From Phycisphaerales bacterium (GTDB lineage: Bacteria > Planctomycetota > Phycisphaerae > Phycisphaerales > UBA1924), in assembly GCA_020849105.1 (NCBI GenBank), contig JADLGW010000058.1, positions 162,152 through 226,151 on the forward strand: 64,000 nucleotides of DNA, given 5' to 3'. The notes below the pieces were generated by a model that did no database searches, was not told where the DNA came from, and saw only the letters and a program-made list of their open reading frames with translations. A program made the position numbers and the translations under genes. Of this stretch, positions 26,824-40,430 are shown piece by piece. The first letter of the stretch is position 1; each line of letters begins with the position of its first letter.

Positions 26824-27681
26824 GAATGCACCCAGAGTGCCGCCGCGAAGGGGATAGACCCGCACGCAGGCGCAGGACAACGAGAGCCCCGGCGCACCGT
26901 GCGGCGGGGCGGGCTGGTGTTGGATCGCGGCAGGTTGGCTGGATTGGGCTGGGTGGCTGGTTCGGTTGTGCGCGTAGGCGGGTGAGGCTCTACATCACCC
27001 ATCTACGCGAAAGCCACGCGGCGTGGCGAAGACTTGGAGGGATTTGCCAGGGCGTTGAGAGCCTCGGTGCTCCCTACATCTGCGCGACCCCCGAAAAGTG
27101 TCGCGCGGAATCGTGTTCCTGTCGGCATGCGTCATGGCCTGCCTCCCCCAGTACCTCTCTGACGTTCACGCCAATCTGTCGCGCGGAAGCGGCCAGTTCG
27201 TGCCGAGGGGGCATTCCGCCATAGAGCACCTAACCCGTTCGCGGGCGGTTTCCCGAAGACGTCGGTCATTTTCGCGCAGATTCCTGTCATGGCCCGTCCG
27301 CGAGCGTCCTCCTGCATGCCTTTATGCGATTTCGGCGAGGGCTGTGCCGCGAAAGACACGGTCAGTCCCCCGGCTACATACGCCGTCCAACGACTCCCTG
27401 TCCGCCACGCCCGCGGCGATTCCGGCTGGGGTGGCAGGGTCAGTGCGGGTCATCGCATGCCCCTCTGTGTGTTCCCTATGCAGCCGAAAGGCCATCTGCC
27501 CGGAGAATCTGGCGACCGAGCGCCCCGTGGCGAGCAGAGTCCCCACTTGTCATCTCGTGTTCGGGCGGCACGTGTCACGACACGGGTGGACACGATTTCG
27601 TTGACCCAGCAGTAACCGGTGAGTTCACAGAAAGGCCGCGTGCCCGCTTTCGCACGGCACGCGGCCGATGGCTGAATGGTC
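26824..27681. other. 858-bp region upstream of the E1 replication block
   Basis: No convincing gene is seen. Small minus-strand frames at 27322-27546 (possible internal start MTRTDPATPAGIAAG) and 27132-27359 exist but lack support. A strong imperfect hairpin lies at 26971-27009: CGCGTAG pairs with CTACGCG and the inner GGGTGA with TCACCC. The region probably holds the promoter of the HTH-Toprim block and could hold an origin. Confidence 0.6.
26971..27009. repeat. Imperfect hairpin upstream of the HTH gene
   Basis: CGCGTAG/CTACGCG (7 bp) and the inner GGGTGA/TCACCC (6 bp) are separated by 2-nt bulges, with a 9-nt loop. It is about 150 bp upstream of the HTH gene start and shares the GTAG/CTAC word with the repeats at both other GTCTAC sites in E1. 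There is no T tract, so it is more likely a protein site or origin structure than a terminator. Confidence 0.6.
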
Positions 27682-28224
27682 TCAGCCGACCATGTCGATG
27701 TCACCGAACCCGATGTCCTCGCCACCCTCGGAGCCGGCGCGGCCGGTCTTGGGCAGGAGGCCACCCTTCCGCCGGGCGACGATCGCCGCGACGAACAGGA
27801 GGTCAGGCACATGCTCACCGGTTCGCGCGACGAACCGCTTGAGGAAGTCCTGCCTCGTGGCGGCGTCAACCAGCAGGGAGTCGGCTGAGATGCCGAGTTC
27901 CACGTAGAGCTGGTCGGCGATCGCCCAGTGCTCTTCGGAGAGCACGTCGGGTTCGGGGCACTTGAGCGGCTTGTAGTCGTCCCCGAAGGGTTCCCAGCGG
28001 CCCGGCCGTCCGCGCGGGCGCTTACGCCGGGTCATGATGTAGTGCAGGAGGTCCTCCGGGGAGTCGCTCCTGTCAGTGGCCTCGTTCCAGACGTCGGTGA
28101 ACCGTCTCCAGAACTTGGGGCGCTGCGGGAATTGTCCATCGGGCACCCCGGATTGCCGATGAAGGGTCCGGAGCAAACTGTCCTCGTCCGGCGAGAGCCG
28201 GATCGACATCCGTCGTTTCTTCAT
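27682..28224 (-). CDS. Hypothetical E1 protein with possible ribbon-helix-helix start
   Basis: The ATG at 28224 follows GGAAGGA and gives 180 residues starting MKKRRMSIRLSPDEDSLLRT. The basic strand followed by a helix resembles a ribbon-helix-helix DNA-binding start. The rest (WRRFTDVWNEATDRSDSPED, SEEHWAIADQLYVELGISAD) is not recognised. The C terminus is acidic and Gly-rich. It lies 96 bp downstream of the XRE-ImmA gene on the same strand. Confidence 0.65.
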   Translation of the reverse strand: MKKRRMSIRLSPDEDSLLRTLHRQSGVPDGQFPQRPKFWRRFTDVWNEATDRSDSPEDLLHYIMTRRKRPRGRPGRWEPFGDDYKPLKCPEPDVLSEEHWAIADQLYVELGISADSLLVDAATRQDFLKRFVARTGEHVPDLLFVAAIVARRKGGLLPKTGRAGSEGGEDIGFGDIDMVG

Positions 28225-28286
28225 GTATACTGTCCTTCCTGCCGGATCCTGGAGCGGCAACTCCACCGGCATAGGGCGTTATCAAG

Positions 28287-28318
28287 GGAGCCGCCACACG
28301 GCGGCTCCTTCCTTTTTT
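28287..28318 (+). terminator. Plus-strand terminator hairpin without an assigned gene
   Basis: GGAGCCGCC-ACAC-GGCGGCTCC is followed by TTCCTTTTTT on the plus strand. Both flanking genes are on the minus strand, where no T tract follows the stem. It therefore ends an unidentified plus-strand transcript or is part of a small RNA in the 96-bp gap. Confidence 0.7.
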
Positions 28319-28320
28319 GC

Positions 28321-29469
28321 TCAGCGAGCAAGCCGGAGCCGATGCTCCGCAGTTCCATCCTCGTCGTCGGTTACCTCCTCGGCGTTCAACGCCATGTCGA
28401 TGCGGTGCTTCAGTTCCTCTTCGCGGACCCCGCCGATCTCGGCGAGGGCCTTGAACGTCAGTTGTCGCTCCTCGGTGGCCGACGCGACCAGCGACTCGAA
28501 CCGGCTGGGCCGATCCGCGATGACACGTCCCGGCTCCTTGGACTTCCACCCCCGCTGGGCAAATGCGATCCAGAGACGCTTGGCTTCATCCTCTCGGATG
28601 ATTCCTTCCTCCTGGGCGCGGTAGACCATTGCGGCCAACGAGATTCCGTACCGCTCCTTGAACCTCACGAGGTCAACGACCGACTTGCGCTTGAACGCGG
28701 CGAAGAGCATCTCCGAGGTCAGCAGCAGGTGCGACGCGAACTCGAACGCCGCCCGCTCCTCGGTCTTGGACTCCTCGCCGTCTCCGCAGTCGCCACGCAC
28801 CACGTGCCCGAGCTCGTGCGCGGCTGTGAGGCGCGCACGGTCGTGCGAGGTGTGGTGCGCGAGGACGACCACATGCTCCTCGCCCAGCGCGGCCGCCATC
28901 CCGTCGATCGCGAGGTCTGTTTCCATCTCGATCGTGCGGATGCCCGCGCGATCGAGGATGTCGACCACGCTGACGACGGGCGCGTCGGCGTCAAGATCGA
29001 GTGCCTTGCGCAGACGCGCCGCTGTCTCCCGCGGGCGTTCATCGGGGGCGGCCGCGAACTCGTGGATTCTCTTCGTGTCCCGCTCACGCTCTTTCTCGAG
29101 CGGAACGTCGAGGTGCTTCTCGATCGCGATGTAGGCGTCGAGCCACCGCTGCACCTCGGCCTCGAACTGCTGGCGGGCGCGGACGCCGACCTTCGACTTC
29201 AGGTTCCTGTACCGCACGCCGCGGAGGACCGCGCCGCCCCCGAGGTACCAGTTGATCGGCCGCTCGTACACGCTCGCCAGCGCCGCGAGCACGTCAACCG
29301 GCGGCTGCGTAGCGTCTTTTTCGTAGTTCGCGATCGTGGCGTGCGACACCGCCGCGATGCGCTTGATCCGCTCGGCCACGGCCCGGGTCGAAAGCCCCGT
29401 GGCCTGCCGTGATTGCCTCAGCTTCTCGCCGAGGGTTGGCCCCATTCCCCGGCCAGGTGTTGGATGCAT
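28321..29469 (-). CDS. XRE repressor fused to ImmA/IrrE metallopeptidase
   Basis: The start at 29469 (MHPTPGRGMGPTLGEKLRQS) follows an AGGAG site and gives 382 residues. Residues about 12-75 are an XRE helix-turn-helix (KLRQSRQATGLSTRAVAERI, ATIANYEKD). Residues about 165-300 are an ImmA/IrrE zinc peptidase with HELGH at 218-222 followed by an ERAAFEFASHLL helix. Such proteins control mobile elements: DNA damage or other cues trigger cleavage of a repressor. Here both activities are in one chain. It is divergent from hsdM, with a 224-bp shared control region. Confidence 0.92.
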   Translation of the reverse strand: MHPTPGRGMGPTLGEKLRQSRQATGLSTRAVAERIKRIAAVSHATIANYEKDATQPPVDVLAALASVYERPINWYLGGGAVLRGVRYRNLKSKVGVRARQQFEAEVQRWLDAYIAIEKHLDVPLEKERERDTKRIHEFAAAPDERPRETAARLRKALDLDADAPVVSVVDILDRAGIRTIEMETDLAIDGMAAALGEEHVVVLAHHTSHDRARLTAAHELGHVVRGDCGDGEESKTEERAAFEFASHLLLTSEMLFAAFKRKSVVDLVRFKERYGISLAAMVYRAQEEGIIREDEAKRLWIAFAQRGWKSKEPGRVIADRPSRFESLVASATEERQLTFKALAEIGGVREEELKHRIDMALNAEEVTDDEDGTAEHRLRLAR

Positions 29470-29668
29470 GCGTCGCTCCTGTCTAGGAGGTTTTACAGGC
29501 GGGACGATCCCGACCGCATCTTTGACATGATAGCACGCCCGAACAACGGCCGCAAACCCCGGAGCGTGGTCGCAGGGCAAGGCGAAGGCACGGGTACGTG
29601 TCCGAGAGAAACGGGCCTCGGGGACCGCAGGCAGGGCACGGGCTGGAAGGAGTCGGGCTTGACGCCAC

Positions 29669-29682
29669 ATGCGATATCGCAT
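29669..29682. promoter_or_regulatory. Perfect 14-bp palindrome upstream of hsdM, candidate operator
   Basis: ATGCGATATCGCAT is self-complementary and ends 11 bp before the hsdM ATG, where it would overlap the promoter or ribosome binding region. Two XRE domains are encoded nearby: the N terminus of HsdM itself and the divergent XRE-ImmA protein. Either could bind it. No other copy was noticed. Confidence 0.65.
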
Positions 29683-29693
29683 ATATTGCAGAT

Positions 29694-31500
<1,807 letters not shown>

Positions 31501-31514
<14 letters not shown>

Positions 31515-32801
31515 TTCCGATTTGCCTGCAAGGCTCGGTTGGGGTCGCGTGCGAGACGCATACGAGATTACCAAGAAGCCACGCAATCTGGATGTCCACT
31601 TGTACGGGAACATCCCGTTCGCGGCGATGGAGGCGATTCCGCAAGGCGGGCAGTACGCTCCGGTGTTCACCCCAAAACCACCCGGTGAACTCACGAGCGG
31701 GACGTACTTCGAGCGCGGCGATGTGCTTGTCGCGAAGATCACTCCATCGTTCGAGAACGGAAAACAGGCACTTGTCCAGCAGTTGCCGACACCGTTTGGG
31801 TACGCGACCACCGAGGTTGTCCCACTCCGCGCCAAGGGGCCGGGGCACGATCATCGATTCCTGTTCTTCTATCTACTGCATCCGGATGTTCGGCACTACA
31901 CAGCCGAGCGCATGGAAGGCACGACTGCGCGCCAGCGAGTTCCGGATGACGTATTCCTCGATCTTCCCCTCCCTCGATTCAACGAGCAGGAGCAGTCCGC
32001 CATCTCGGACGCCTGCGAGTTGCTCCACAAAGGCCTTGCCTTGTGCGACAAGCACGAATCGGTGCTCGGACGATTGAAGGGCGCGGCAATCCGGGAGATC
32101 TTCACCCGCGGCCTGCGGGGTGACTCGCAGAAGGAGACCGAGATTGGGTTGATTCCCGCGGGCTGGAGTGTCGTGCGCCTTGGGTCGCTCGGTCGGATCG
32201 GGAATGGTTCAACGCCCAAGAAAGGGGTACGAGAGTACTGGGACGGCGGCACGTTTCCGTGGCTCACCAGCGCCAAGGTCTACGACCGCAACATCGTCGC
32301 GGCCGACGCACATGTCACACCGATCGCCCTGAAGGAGTGCCATCTCCCGGTGCTGAAGCCTGGCGCGGTGCTCGTGGCCATCACTGGTCAGGGCAAGACG
32401 CTTGGCCACTGCGCGGTGCTTCGAATGGAGGCGACCATCAATCAGCACCTTGCATACCTCCAGCCAGATCTGGGGCACACGAATCCACGGTACGTCGCTG
32501 GCTACCTGGAAACGCAGTACGAGAACTTGCGCCAGGTAGCCTCCGGCGGTGGGAGCACGAAAGGCGCGCTCACGTGTGCATACCTCCGGGACCTTCAGAT
32601 CCCGATGCCGCCGACGAAGGATGAACAGGATGAGATCGCCGAAGTCATCGACGCCATCGACCGGAAGACCGTCGCGCACCGCCGCAAGCGGGTCGTGCTG
32701 GAGGAGCTGTTCACATCGCTCCTCAACAAGTTGATGACGGGCGAGGTCCGTGTGGCCGACCTGGATCTGTCCGCGCTGCTCTCAACCGAGGAGGCCCGAT
32801 C

Positions 32802-32805
<4 letters not shown>
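31501..32805 (+). CDS. hsdS: Type I R-M specificity subunit HsdS
   Basis: The 434-residue protein has two target-recognition domains, each followed by a conserved helix. TRD1 is about 1-165, ending [23 protein letters not shown]2 is about 205-385, ending [19 protein letters not shown]. The second begins [21 protein letters not shown], a typical HsdS entry. It sets the DNA sequence recognised by the complex. It overlaps hsdM by 14 nt and hsdR by 4 nt (ATGA). Confidence 0.94.
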
Positions 32806-35743
<2,938 letters not shown>

Positions 35744-35747
<4 letters not shown>

Positions 35748-36070
35748 GGTCGTCCCTCTACCCAGCCGATGAGCTGCGCCGCCGCACGCATACGTGGGCC
35801 GTGAAGCTGCGCGTGAACCCCAAGATCGTGCGCGTGCAGGAGATGCGGCGCAAGTGGGGATCATGCACATCGCGCGGCACGATCACCCTCGCCGCCGACC
35901 TGGCGGACCAGGAATCCAAGTTCCAGGATTTCGTGATCGTCCATGAACTCCTGCACCTGCGGTACGCGTCGCATGGCAGGGTGTTCAAGGCGCTGCTGAA
36001 CGCCTATGTGCCGGGGAGTTCGCTGTTTGATGTCGCGATGGGGCAGCCAGCCGGTCACGCAGCGCGATGA
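35744..36070 (+). CDS. YgjP-like (DUF45) zinc metallopeptidase
   Basis: This 108-residue protein has the YgjP/SprT-like signature [19 protein letters not shown] and zinc motif [12 protein letters not shown] (HExxH with the third histidine after YAS). YgjP-type proteins are frequent companions of type I R-M operons, but their substrate is not established. Its start overlaps the hsdR stop (ATGA), so it is translated with the operon. It is shorter than many relatives, mostly lacking an N-terminal extension. Confidence 0.88.
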
Positions 36071-36193
36071 GCGACAGGGCGGAAAGGACCTGAGTCCAAC
36101 ACGGTGGTGTCGGGTTAACCGACCAAGCCCTGCTGCGGCCGAAGAGAAAGCCGCGACGAGCGTCGCGGCTGGGAGCAAGGCGTGATGGTTGCC

Positions 36194-36451
36194 TCACTCG
36201 TCGAGGGTCGGGAGGGGGCCGTCGGTCGCCTCGTCCCATTCAAGGGAGTAGCGCTCGGCGATGTCCTCGAGGTCGTGCTCGGTCAGGTACTCAGCGGTCT
36301 TCCGCTGCTGGCAGGCGGCGACCGCCCGCGCAAGATCGGTCCACTCCTCGATGGTGAGCATTTGGTCTTGGCGTGCGCCGAGCAGGTGAAGCGCGGCCTG
36401 CAGGACGGCTTCGAGTTGCGCTTCGCGGTTGGGGGCGGGCGTCGCGGTCAT
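36194..36451 (-). CDS. Small hypothetical protein
   Basis: The 85-residue protein is acidic and mainly helical (REAQLEAVLQAALHLLGARQ, TIEEWTDLARAVAACQQ, TEHDLEDIAERYSLEWDEAT). No family is recognised. It starts 3 nt after the HARE-HTH gene stop on the same strand, so it is probably cotranscribed with it. The end of the R-M operon faces it. Confidence 0.65.
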   Translation of the reverse strand: MTATPAPNREAQLEAVLQAALHLLGARQDQMLTIEEWTDLARAVAACQQRKTAEYLTEHDLEDIAERYSLEWDEATDGPLPTLDE

Positions 36452-36454
36452 GGC

Positions 36455-36814
36455 TCAGGCCCCCTTCCCCGCGACGAAGACGCCGCGCTCGTGCTTCTTG
36501 AACCGTGCGGCGGTGCCCTTGGCAGCGATCTCGCGGATGATCGCGGCGTACAGCGTGGCCTCGGGGGTCTTGCCGCCGGGCGAGCGCCACAGCCCCTTGG
36601 CCTCCATCGCGACGATCATCTCCTTGGCCCGCATCGGCACCTCGCTCGCGGCAAGCACCTGGGCGGCCGCGTCGAGGGCGCTCATGCGCTTGGCGGGGGC
36701 GGGCGTCGTCTCCTTGGCGGGGGGCGCAGCCTTCGCCGCCTTCCGTGCCTTCCGCGCGTCGCTCATCTCGCGCTGGACCTTGCCCATGTTCTTGATCGTG
36801 CCTTTGCGTGCCAT
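36455..36814 (-). CDS. HARE-HTH domain protein
   Basis: From the ATG at 36814 the 119-residue protein begins with a basic Lys/Ala-rich segment ([34 protein letters not shown]). It then has a winged-helix region of about 70 residues, [40 protein letters not shown] and [16 protein letters not shown]. This pattern matches HARE-HTH (HB1/ASXL), a domain of restriction and chromatin proteins thought to help recognise modified DNA. No nuclease is fused here. The nearby type I R-M operon is convergent. Confidence 0.8.
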   Translation of the reverse strand: MARKGTIKNMGKVQREMSDARKARKAAKAAPPAKETTPAPAKRMSALDAAAQVLAASEVPMRAKEMIVAMEAKGLWRSPGGKTPEATLYAAIIREIAAKGTAARFKKHERGVFVAGKGA

Positions 36815-36905
36815 GTCGGACTCCTTCGTCTCGGGTGCGGTACCCCGCCGCACGGCGCGGCGGGGGAAACGTGGCGGCCGCGGTTCCCCGCGACGCCGCG
36901 TGGGG

Positions 36906-37160
36906 TCATTCGGCGTCGGCCAGGAAAGCCTCGACGTGCTCGCGGTCCATCCCGCTCATGAACCCGACGAGGTCGATCAGGTCGCTGCGGACCATTCCGA
37001 GGTCACCCGTGCGACCCCAGTTGCGCGGGTCGGCCTTCGCGGCCTCCGCGTGCTTGTCCAACTCCATCTGCAGGACGTCCATCAGGCGGGCAATGTCATT
37101 GCGCCGCTCGGCGTAGGTCTCGGCGGCGGTCGGTTCGGGCTTGGTCGTGCGCTTCGTCAT
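36906..37160 (-). CDS. Small hypothetical E1 protein
   Basis: From the ATG at 37160 the 84-residue protein reads [20 protein letters not shown], then [23 protein letters not shown], and ends [17 protein letters not shown]. It is helical and acidic at the end. No family is recognised. Spacing to the HARE-HTH gene is about 90 bp. Confidence 0.6.
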   Translation of the reverse strand: MTKRTTKPEPTAAETYAERRNDIARLMDVLQMELDKHAEAAKADPRNWGRTGDLGMVRSDLIDLVGFMSGMDREHVEAFLADAE

Positions 37161-37227
37161 GGTCGTGCTCCTCGGGGTTGGGGGGTGTGGTTCTCTGGTA
37201 AACAGCGAAGCCCGCGTCACGCGGGCT

Positions 37228-37575
37228 TCAGGTCGTCGGGTCGGTTGTGCGAGTCGTGCTCGGCCGGGCTTTGGGTTGCCCGACCGCATTGAGGTAGTCG
37301 ATCAGGTCGCCCATGTCCCAGGTGTCGTAATCCACCGGGTCGTGTTCGGTCGGCGCGTCGTCCCGATCGCGGTCAATCTCGAAGAGGCGGAACCCGCCCG
37401 CCGCCCCGGCCATCGGCCCCCAGTGCCCGTCGGCGTGTCGGCCGCGCCCGGCGGGGATCGCGTCGATCGACCAGCAGCGGCCGTCGGGCGTCTGGACCTC
37501 GACGCTCCGCACAGCGAACCCGCGGCGGGCTAGCGTCCTGGCCATCTCGATCGTCGTTTTCGTCGTAGCGTTCAT
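37228..37575 (-). CDS. Small hypothetical E1 protein
   Basis: The ATG at 37575 follows GGAGG and gives 115 residues starting MNATTKTTIEMARTLARRGF. A short beta-rich part (VRSVEVQTPDGRCWSIDAIP) and an acidic end (HDPVDYDTWDMGDLIDYLNA) follow. No family is recognised. A hairpin GAAGCCCGCG-TCA-CGCGGGCTTC at 37207-37229 overlaps the stop codon and may be a transcript end. Confidence 0.6.
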   Translation of the reverse strand: MNATTKTTIEMARTLARRGFAVRSVEVQTPDGRCWSIDAIPAGRGRHADGHWGPMAGAAGGFRLFEIDRDRDDAPTEHDPVDYDTWDMGDLIDYLNAVGQPKARPSTTRTTDPTT

Positions 37576-38135
37576 GTTCGTGGCCTCCGTGGCGGTTGGG
37601 GGGGCGGCGATTCCGCCCGCGTGTGACACATGAAGCCATGACATTCGCCACGAGGCAAGGCAAACCGGAGCGGTTTCGCCGTCATTCCGCGACATGTGGG
37701 CAAGTTCGGCCCCATGTGGGCAAACGGGCGGATTCGGCCGGAGATCGCCCGTCCCCGCGCGAAACAAACTCTGTCTCCCCGCGCGGCTGTTCCCGTAGGC
37801 ATCGCGTTCGACCGTCCCCCGCCAAGTACCTACGCCGGGGCAGCCGGGCGTCTACGTCTACAGAAACCCCGCCCACGGCGGCGTCATCGCGGATTCCGTA
37901 TGCGTAGACGCGTAGACGCCCACGTCCCGCCACGTTGGCCCGACGTGCCGCCGGTTGGCGAAGCCCGGCGTCGGGGCCAGCGCTGGGCTGGGCCGCCCGT
38001 GGGCGAACGTCGCGGGACGGGCGCGGGGGCGAGAATCCCCATCACGCGCGGGTTTGTGCAAGTGGGTGTGCAAGCGAACGCGGCACGCGTCGAAAGCGGC
38101 CAGATTTACGGGGCATTTGATCGTGAGCCCGGGCG
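37576..38135. other. Right end of E1, no gene seen
   Basis: The 560 bp contain no credible gene. GGGCGTCTAC near 37847 and its inverted partner GTAGACGCCC near 37920 form an inverted repeat with extra internal GTCTAC/GTAGAC words, matching those in the replication gene. Two TGTGCAAG arm repeats follow at 38055-38074, then the att copy. An origin or integration-arm region is likely. Confidence 0.6.
38055..38074 (+). repeat. Two TGTGCAAG direct repeats, right arm of E1
   Basis: Copies start at 38055 and 38067, again 12 bp apart, about 70 bp before the att core. They match the three copies at the left end in sequence, spacing and orientation. Confidence 0.75.
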
Positions 38136-38180
38136 TTCCCAAGCTGAATGTCGGGAGTTCGATCCTCCTCGCCCGCTTTG
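38136..38180 (+). repeat. tRNA-Gly 3'-half copy (E1/E2 junction)
   Basis: It starts in the anticodon loop (TTCCCAAGCTGAATGTCG) and continues through a T arm GGGAG-TTCGATC-CTCCT and acceptor CGCCCGC. It is identical over 45 nt to the copy at 41257. It differs from the intact tRNA only in T-stem bases. No 5' half is present, so it is an att scar and not a working tRNA. Confidence 0.9.
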
Positions 38181-38184
38181 TGAG

Positions 38185-38212
38185 AAAAGCCCTGTTTTAC
38201 AGGGCTTTTTTC
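38185..38212 (+). terminator. Terminator after the tRNA-Gly fragment
   Basis: AAAAGCCCTG-TTTTA-CAGGGCTTTT is a perfect 10-bp stem with a T-run, directly after the tRNA fragment. It differs from the hairpin that follows the tRNA at 20271 and 41305, so it marks the left end of E2 as a different element type. Confidence 0.85.
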
Positions 38213-38228
38213 GTTTCCGGGGTCAGCC

Positions 38229-38268
38229 GGAGAATCACGGGAAACGGCCCCACGGGAGAATCACGGGA
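38229..38268 (+). repeat. Direct repeats GGAGAATCACGGGA at E2 left end
   Basis: Two copies at 38229-38242 and 38255-38268, 26 bp apart. Related copies occur near the right end of E2: GGGAGAATACGGGAG at 41098 and, inverted, TCACGGGAGAATAC at 41133-41146. Placement at both ends fits recombinase arm sites for E2. Confidence 0.65.
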
Positions 38269-38297
38269 GAAAGCGAAGGGCCGGTAACGGGGGGCCG

Positions 38298-39596
38298 TCA
38301 CTGCCGGGACATCATCACCACGGCCTCATACAGCCCCGCCTTGCTGACCCGGCGGCGCATCTTGTGGATGCCGTCCAGGGCGAAGCCGAAGTGGGCGAAG
38401 ATGCCCGCCAGAATCTCGTCACTGGGGAGGGGCTGCCCGTAGAACTTGCTGTTCCCGATGACGTATGCCAGCTTCGCCCGCGCCCGGCAGACCTTCCCAA
38501 TCTGTTCCGCGTGGGTATACAGGTCGTTGAAGTATTTCACGACGTAGGCCGTCATAAGGTGCCCGTTGCCGTCCCGGTGGGCGATGTCCAGGTACGGGGC
38601 CATCAGCTTCCGAACCACGGCGTTCGCGGGTTCCACGCCGTCCATCAGGACAGACGTAGCCTTGCCCCACGTCCCGCCGATGGCGTCCGTTTCAAGCTGC
38701 CCAACAGCTTCGGCGCTGGCAATCATGTTGAAGAAGAAGAGGTGGGGGCGAGTCTCACGGGCGTAGCTGAAGCGGTTGGGATACGGGGGCGACGTGATGA
38801 CGGCGGACACCTTCGGGCTTCGCGGCAGCACCGACGCGGCCTCTTTGCTGTTCCCCGCGTAGACCTTCACCTCTGAACACGGGAGGGAGGAAACGGCGTC
38901 GATATCGTCGATGATGTCGCCCAGCTTGTCCGCCAGCACGCCCACCACGTCAACGGTCGGAAGCGGTTCCTTGGCGAAGGTCAGGGAGACGTGATTGTGT
39001 TTGGCGTTGCTGACCGGAATCAGGATGCCGAGTATGCCCATCTTCAACAGGTCGATATGCTCGCCCGTGTCTTCGGTGTTCAGCAGCAGCCGACGAATGC
39101 ACGTCAGTTGCGCCAGGTTCATCGGGGACCACCACCGTTCGGGCTTGTGAATCGGCGGGATGAACTGGGCGTTCTCTTCCAGGTATCCGGCAACGGCCTT
39201 GCCCTTCGGGATCGCGGCCACCTCTTCACGCGCTCGGACCAGGAACGAATCGAAAAACTCCCGGATGTCCGGCAAGTCCGCGTAGGTCCGCGTCTTCACG
39301 GTGCCCACGAAGTGGAGGTAGGGATTCAGTTCGATGGAACACGCGGGGATGCCACGATACTTCATGCACAGCGGGACGGTCCCCACGCCGCTGAACGGGT
39401 CTAGTACGAACCCATCGGGCGTGATCCCGAAGTGATCCGCGATGTCTAGCGCAAGCTGGGGCGAGAAGCTGGGCGTCAGCCGATACCACCGATGAATCGG
39501 CAGAGACAGCTTGCCCTTGAAGGTGACATCGCTTGTCCGTCGATTCACGAAAGACACAGGTTCGGCGGGTTCGGCGAAGAGGGTGGGGTGTTTCAC
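38298..39596 (-). CDS. Type II-like DNA methyltransferase of E2
   Basis: The 432-residue protein has the SAM motif DPFSGVGT at 66-73 and catalytic TSPPYPNRFSYAR at 268-280. The SPPY tetrad is typical of amino-methyltransferases (N4-cytosine or N6-adenine). A VNRRTSDVTFKGK start and YVIGNSKFYGQPLPSDEILA end complete it. It should protect host DNA from the endonuclease encoded immediately upstream, whose stop overlaps its ATG by 4 nt. The target sequence is not predictable from the text. Confidence 0.9.
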   Translation of the reverse strand: MKHPTLFAEPAEPVSFVNRRTSDVTFKGKLSLPIHRWYRLTPSFSPQLALDIADHFGITPDGFVLDPFSGVGTVPLCMKYRGIPACSIELNPYLHFVGTVKTRTYADLPDIREFFDSFLVRAREEVAAIPKGKAVAGYLEENAQFIPPIHKPERWWSPMNLAQLTCIRRLLLNTEDTGEHIDLLKMGILGILIPVSNAKHNHVSLTFAKEPLPTVDVVGVLADKLGDIIDDIDAVSSLPCSEVKVYAGNSKEAASVLPRSPKVSAVITSPPYPNRFSYARETRPHLFFFNMIASAEAVGQLETDAIGGTWGKATSVLMDGVEPANAVVRKLMAPYLDIAHRDGNGHLMTAYVVKYFNDLYTHAEQIGKVCRARAKLAYVIGNSKFYGQPLPSDEILAGIFAHFGFALDGIHKMRRRVSKAGLYEAVVMMSRQ

Positions 39597-40363
39597 TTCG
39601 TCAGCCCCCGCAGCATTTCAATCACCGGCGCGCGGAAGTCTTCGCGGTTCCGGTGGAGGAAGTCGTAGAAGTCATAGCCGGAGAGGGTTCGTACAGCGTC
39701 GTAGCTTTCCGCCGCTTGCTTGATGACCCAGACACTCCGGTAGCGTGAGACGATACCGGGGTTGCTCTGCCCGCAGAACAGCGGCATCATCGGCAGGATG
39801 CCGGATACCAACAGGTGCCGCGCCATCGCTTCGTCGGCTTGGGTCCGCTTGCTGTCGCCTGTCCGGTAGCAGTGGCGAACCTCCATGCCGACGCCGATCA
39901 GCGTCACCTTGGGGTTCGTAGTCAGCTTCGCCAGTTCCGCCGCGCAGAACTCTTCGATGGCTTTCCGCTGCTTCGGATTCTTCACCCGATCAAACTGGAT
40001 GTAGACATCAGCGGATCGTGTCTCTTCGGTCACGCCGGACTGAATCTTGGCGGAGTAGGTCAGGTGTGCCGCGTCGATGCCCAGGGAGTGAGCGAAGATG
40101 GTGGCGACGGTCTGTTCGTAGATGTCGCCCAGCTTCCGGTGAATCGACGTGATCGTGCCCCCGCCCAGGGTGGCCGCGACGTACTCGGGGGAGTCAAGGC
40201 CGAAGATGCTGTAGAGGGGGTCTTTCTGGTAACGCGCCAGCAACTTTTCCTTCGCCCCTCCCGCCTTCTTCACCGGGCCGGGGACGTACTGCTTCAACAC
40301 GGCCAGATTCGCCATAATCAGGTCGTAGAGGCTCTGGTCTAGGGGCTGCTTGATGTCGGGCAT
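39593..40363 (-). CDS. Probable type II restriction endonuclease partner
   Basis: The 256-residue protein is assigned from context: it overlaps the methyltransferase ATG by 4 nt in a two-gene unit. Visible features include IHRKLGDIYEQTVATIFAHS, SGVTEETRSADVYIQFDRVK (a D-rich strand possibly from a PD-(D/E)XK core) and VTLIGVGMEVRHCYRTGDSK. It reminds me of BstXI-like endonucleases, but I am not sure. No other nuclease motif is clear. It precedes the methyltransferase in the transcript, an order that usually needs expression control. Confidence 0.7.
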   Translation of the reverse strand: MPDIKQPLDQSLYDLIMANLAVLKQYVPGPVKKAGGAKEKLLARYQKDPLYSIFGLDSPEYVAATLGGGTITSIHRKLGDIYEQTVATIFAHSLGIDAAHLTYSAKIQSGVTEETRSADVYIQFDRVKNPKQRKAIEEFCAAELAKLTTNPKVTLIGVGMEVRHCYRTGDSKRTQADEAMARHLLVSGILPMMPLFCGQSNPGIVSRYRSVWVIKQAAESYDAVRTLSGYDFYDFLHRNREDFRAPVIEMLRGLTK

Positions 40364-40430
40364 TGGGCCTCACGGTGTCCGGTTTCCAGGGTTCGGACAG
40401 AGTATCGCCACCGATCCCGACGCGGGCCGA

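Noticed and set aside
27098..27604. 168-codon plus-strand frame in the E1 control region
   Set aside because: No ribosome site, Cys/Arg/Ser-rich composition and no recognisable domain.
38136..38180. Possible second tRNA-Gly
   Set aside because: It lacks acceptor 5' strand, D arm and half of the anticodon arm; it is only an att fragment.
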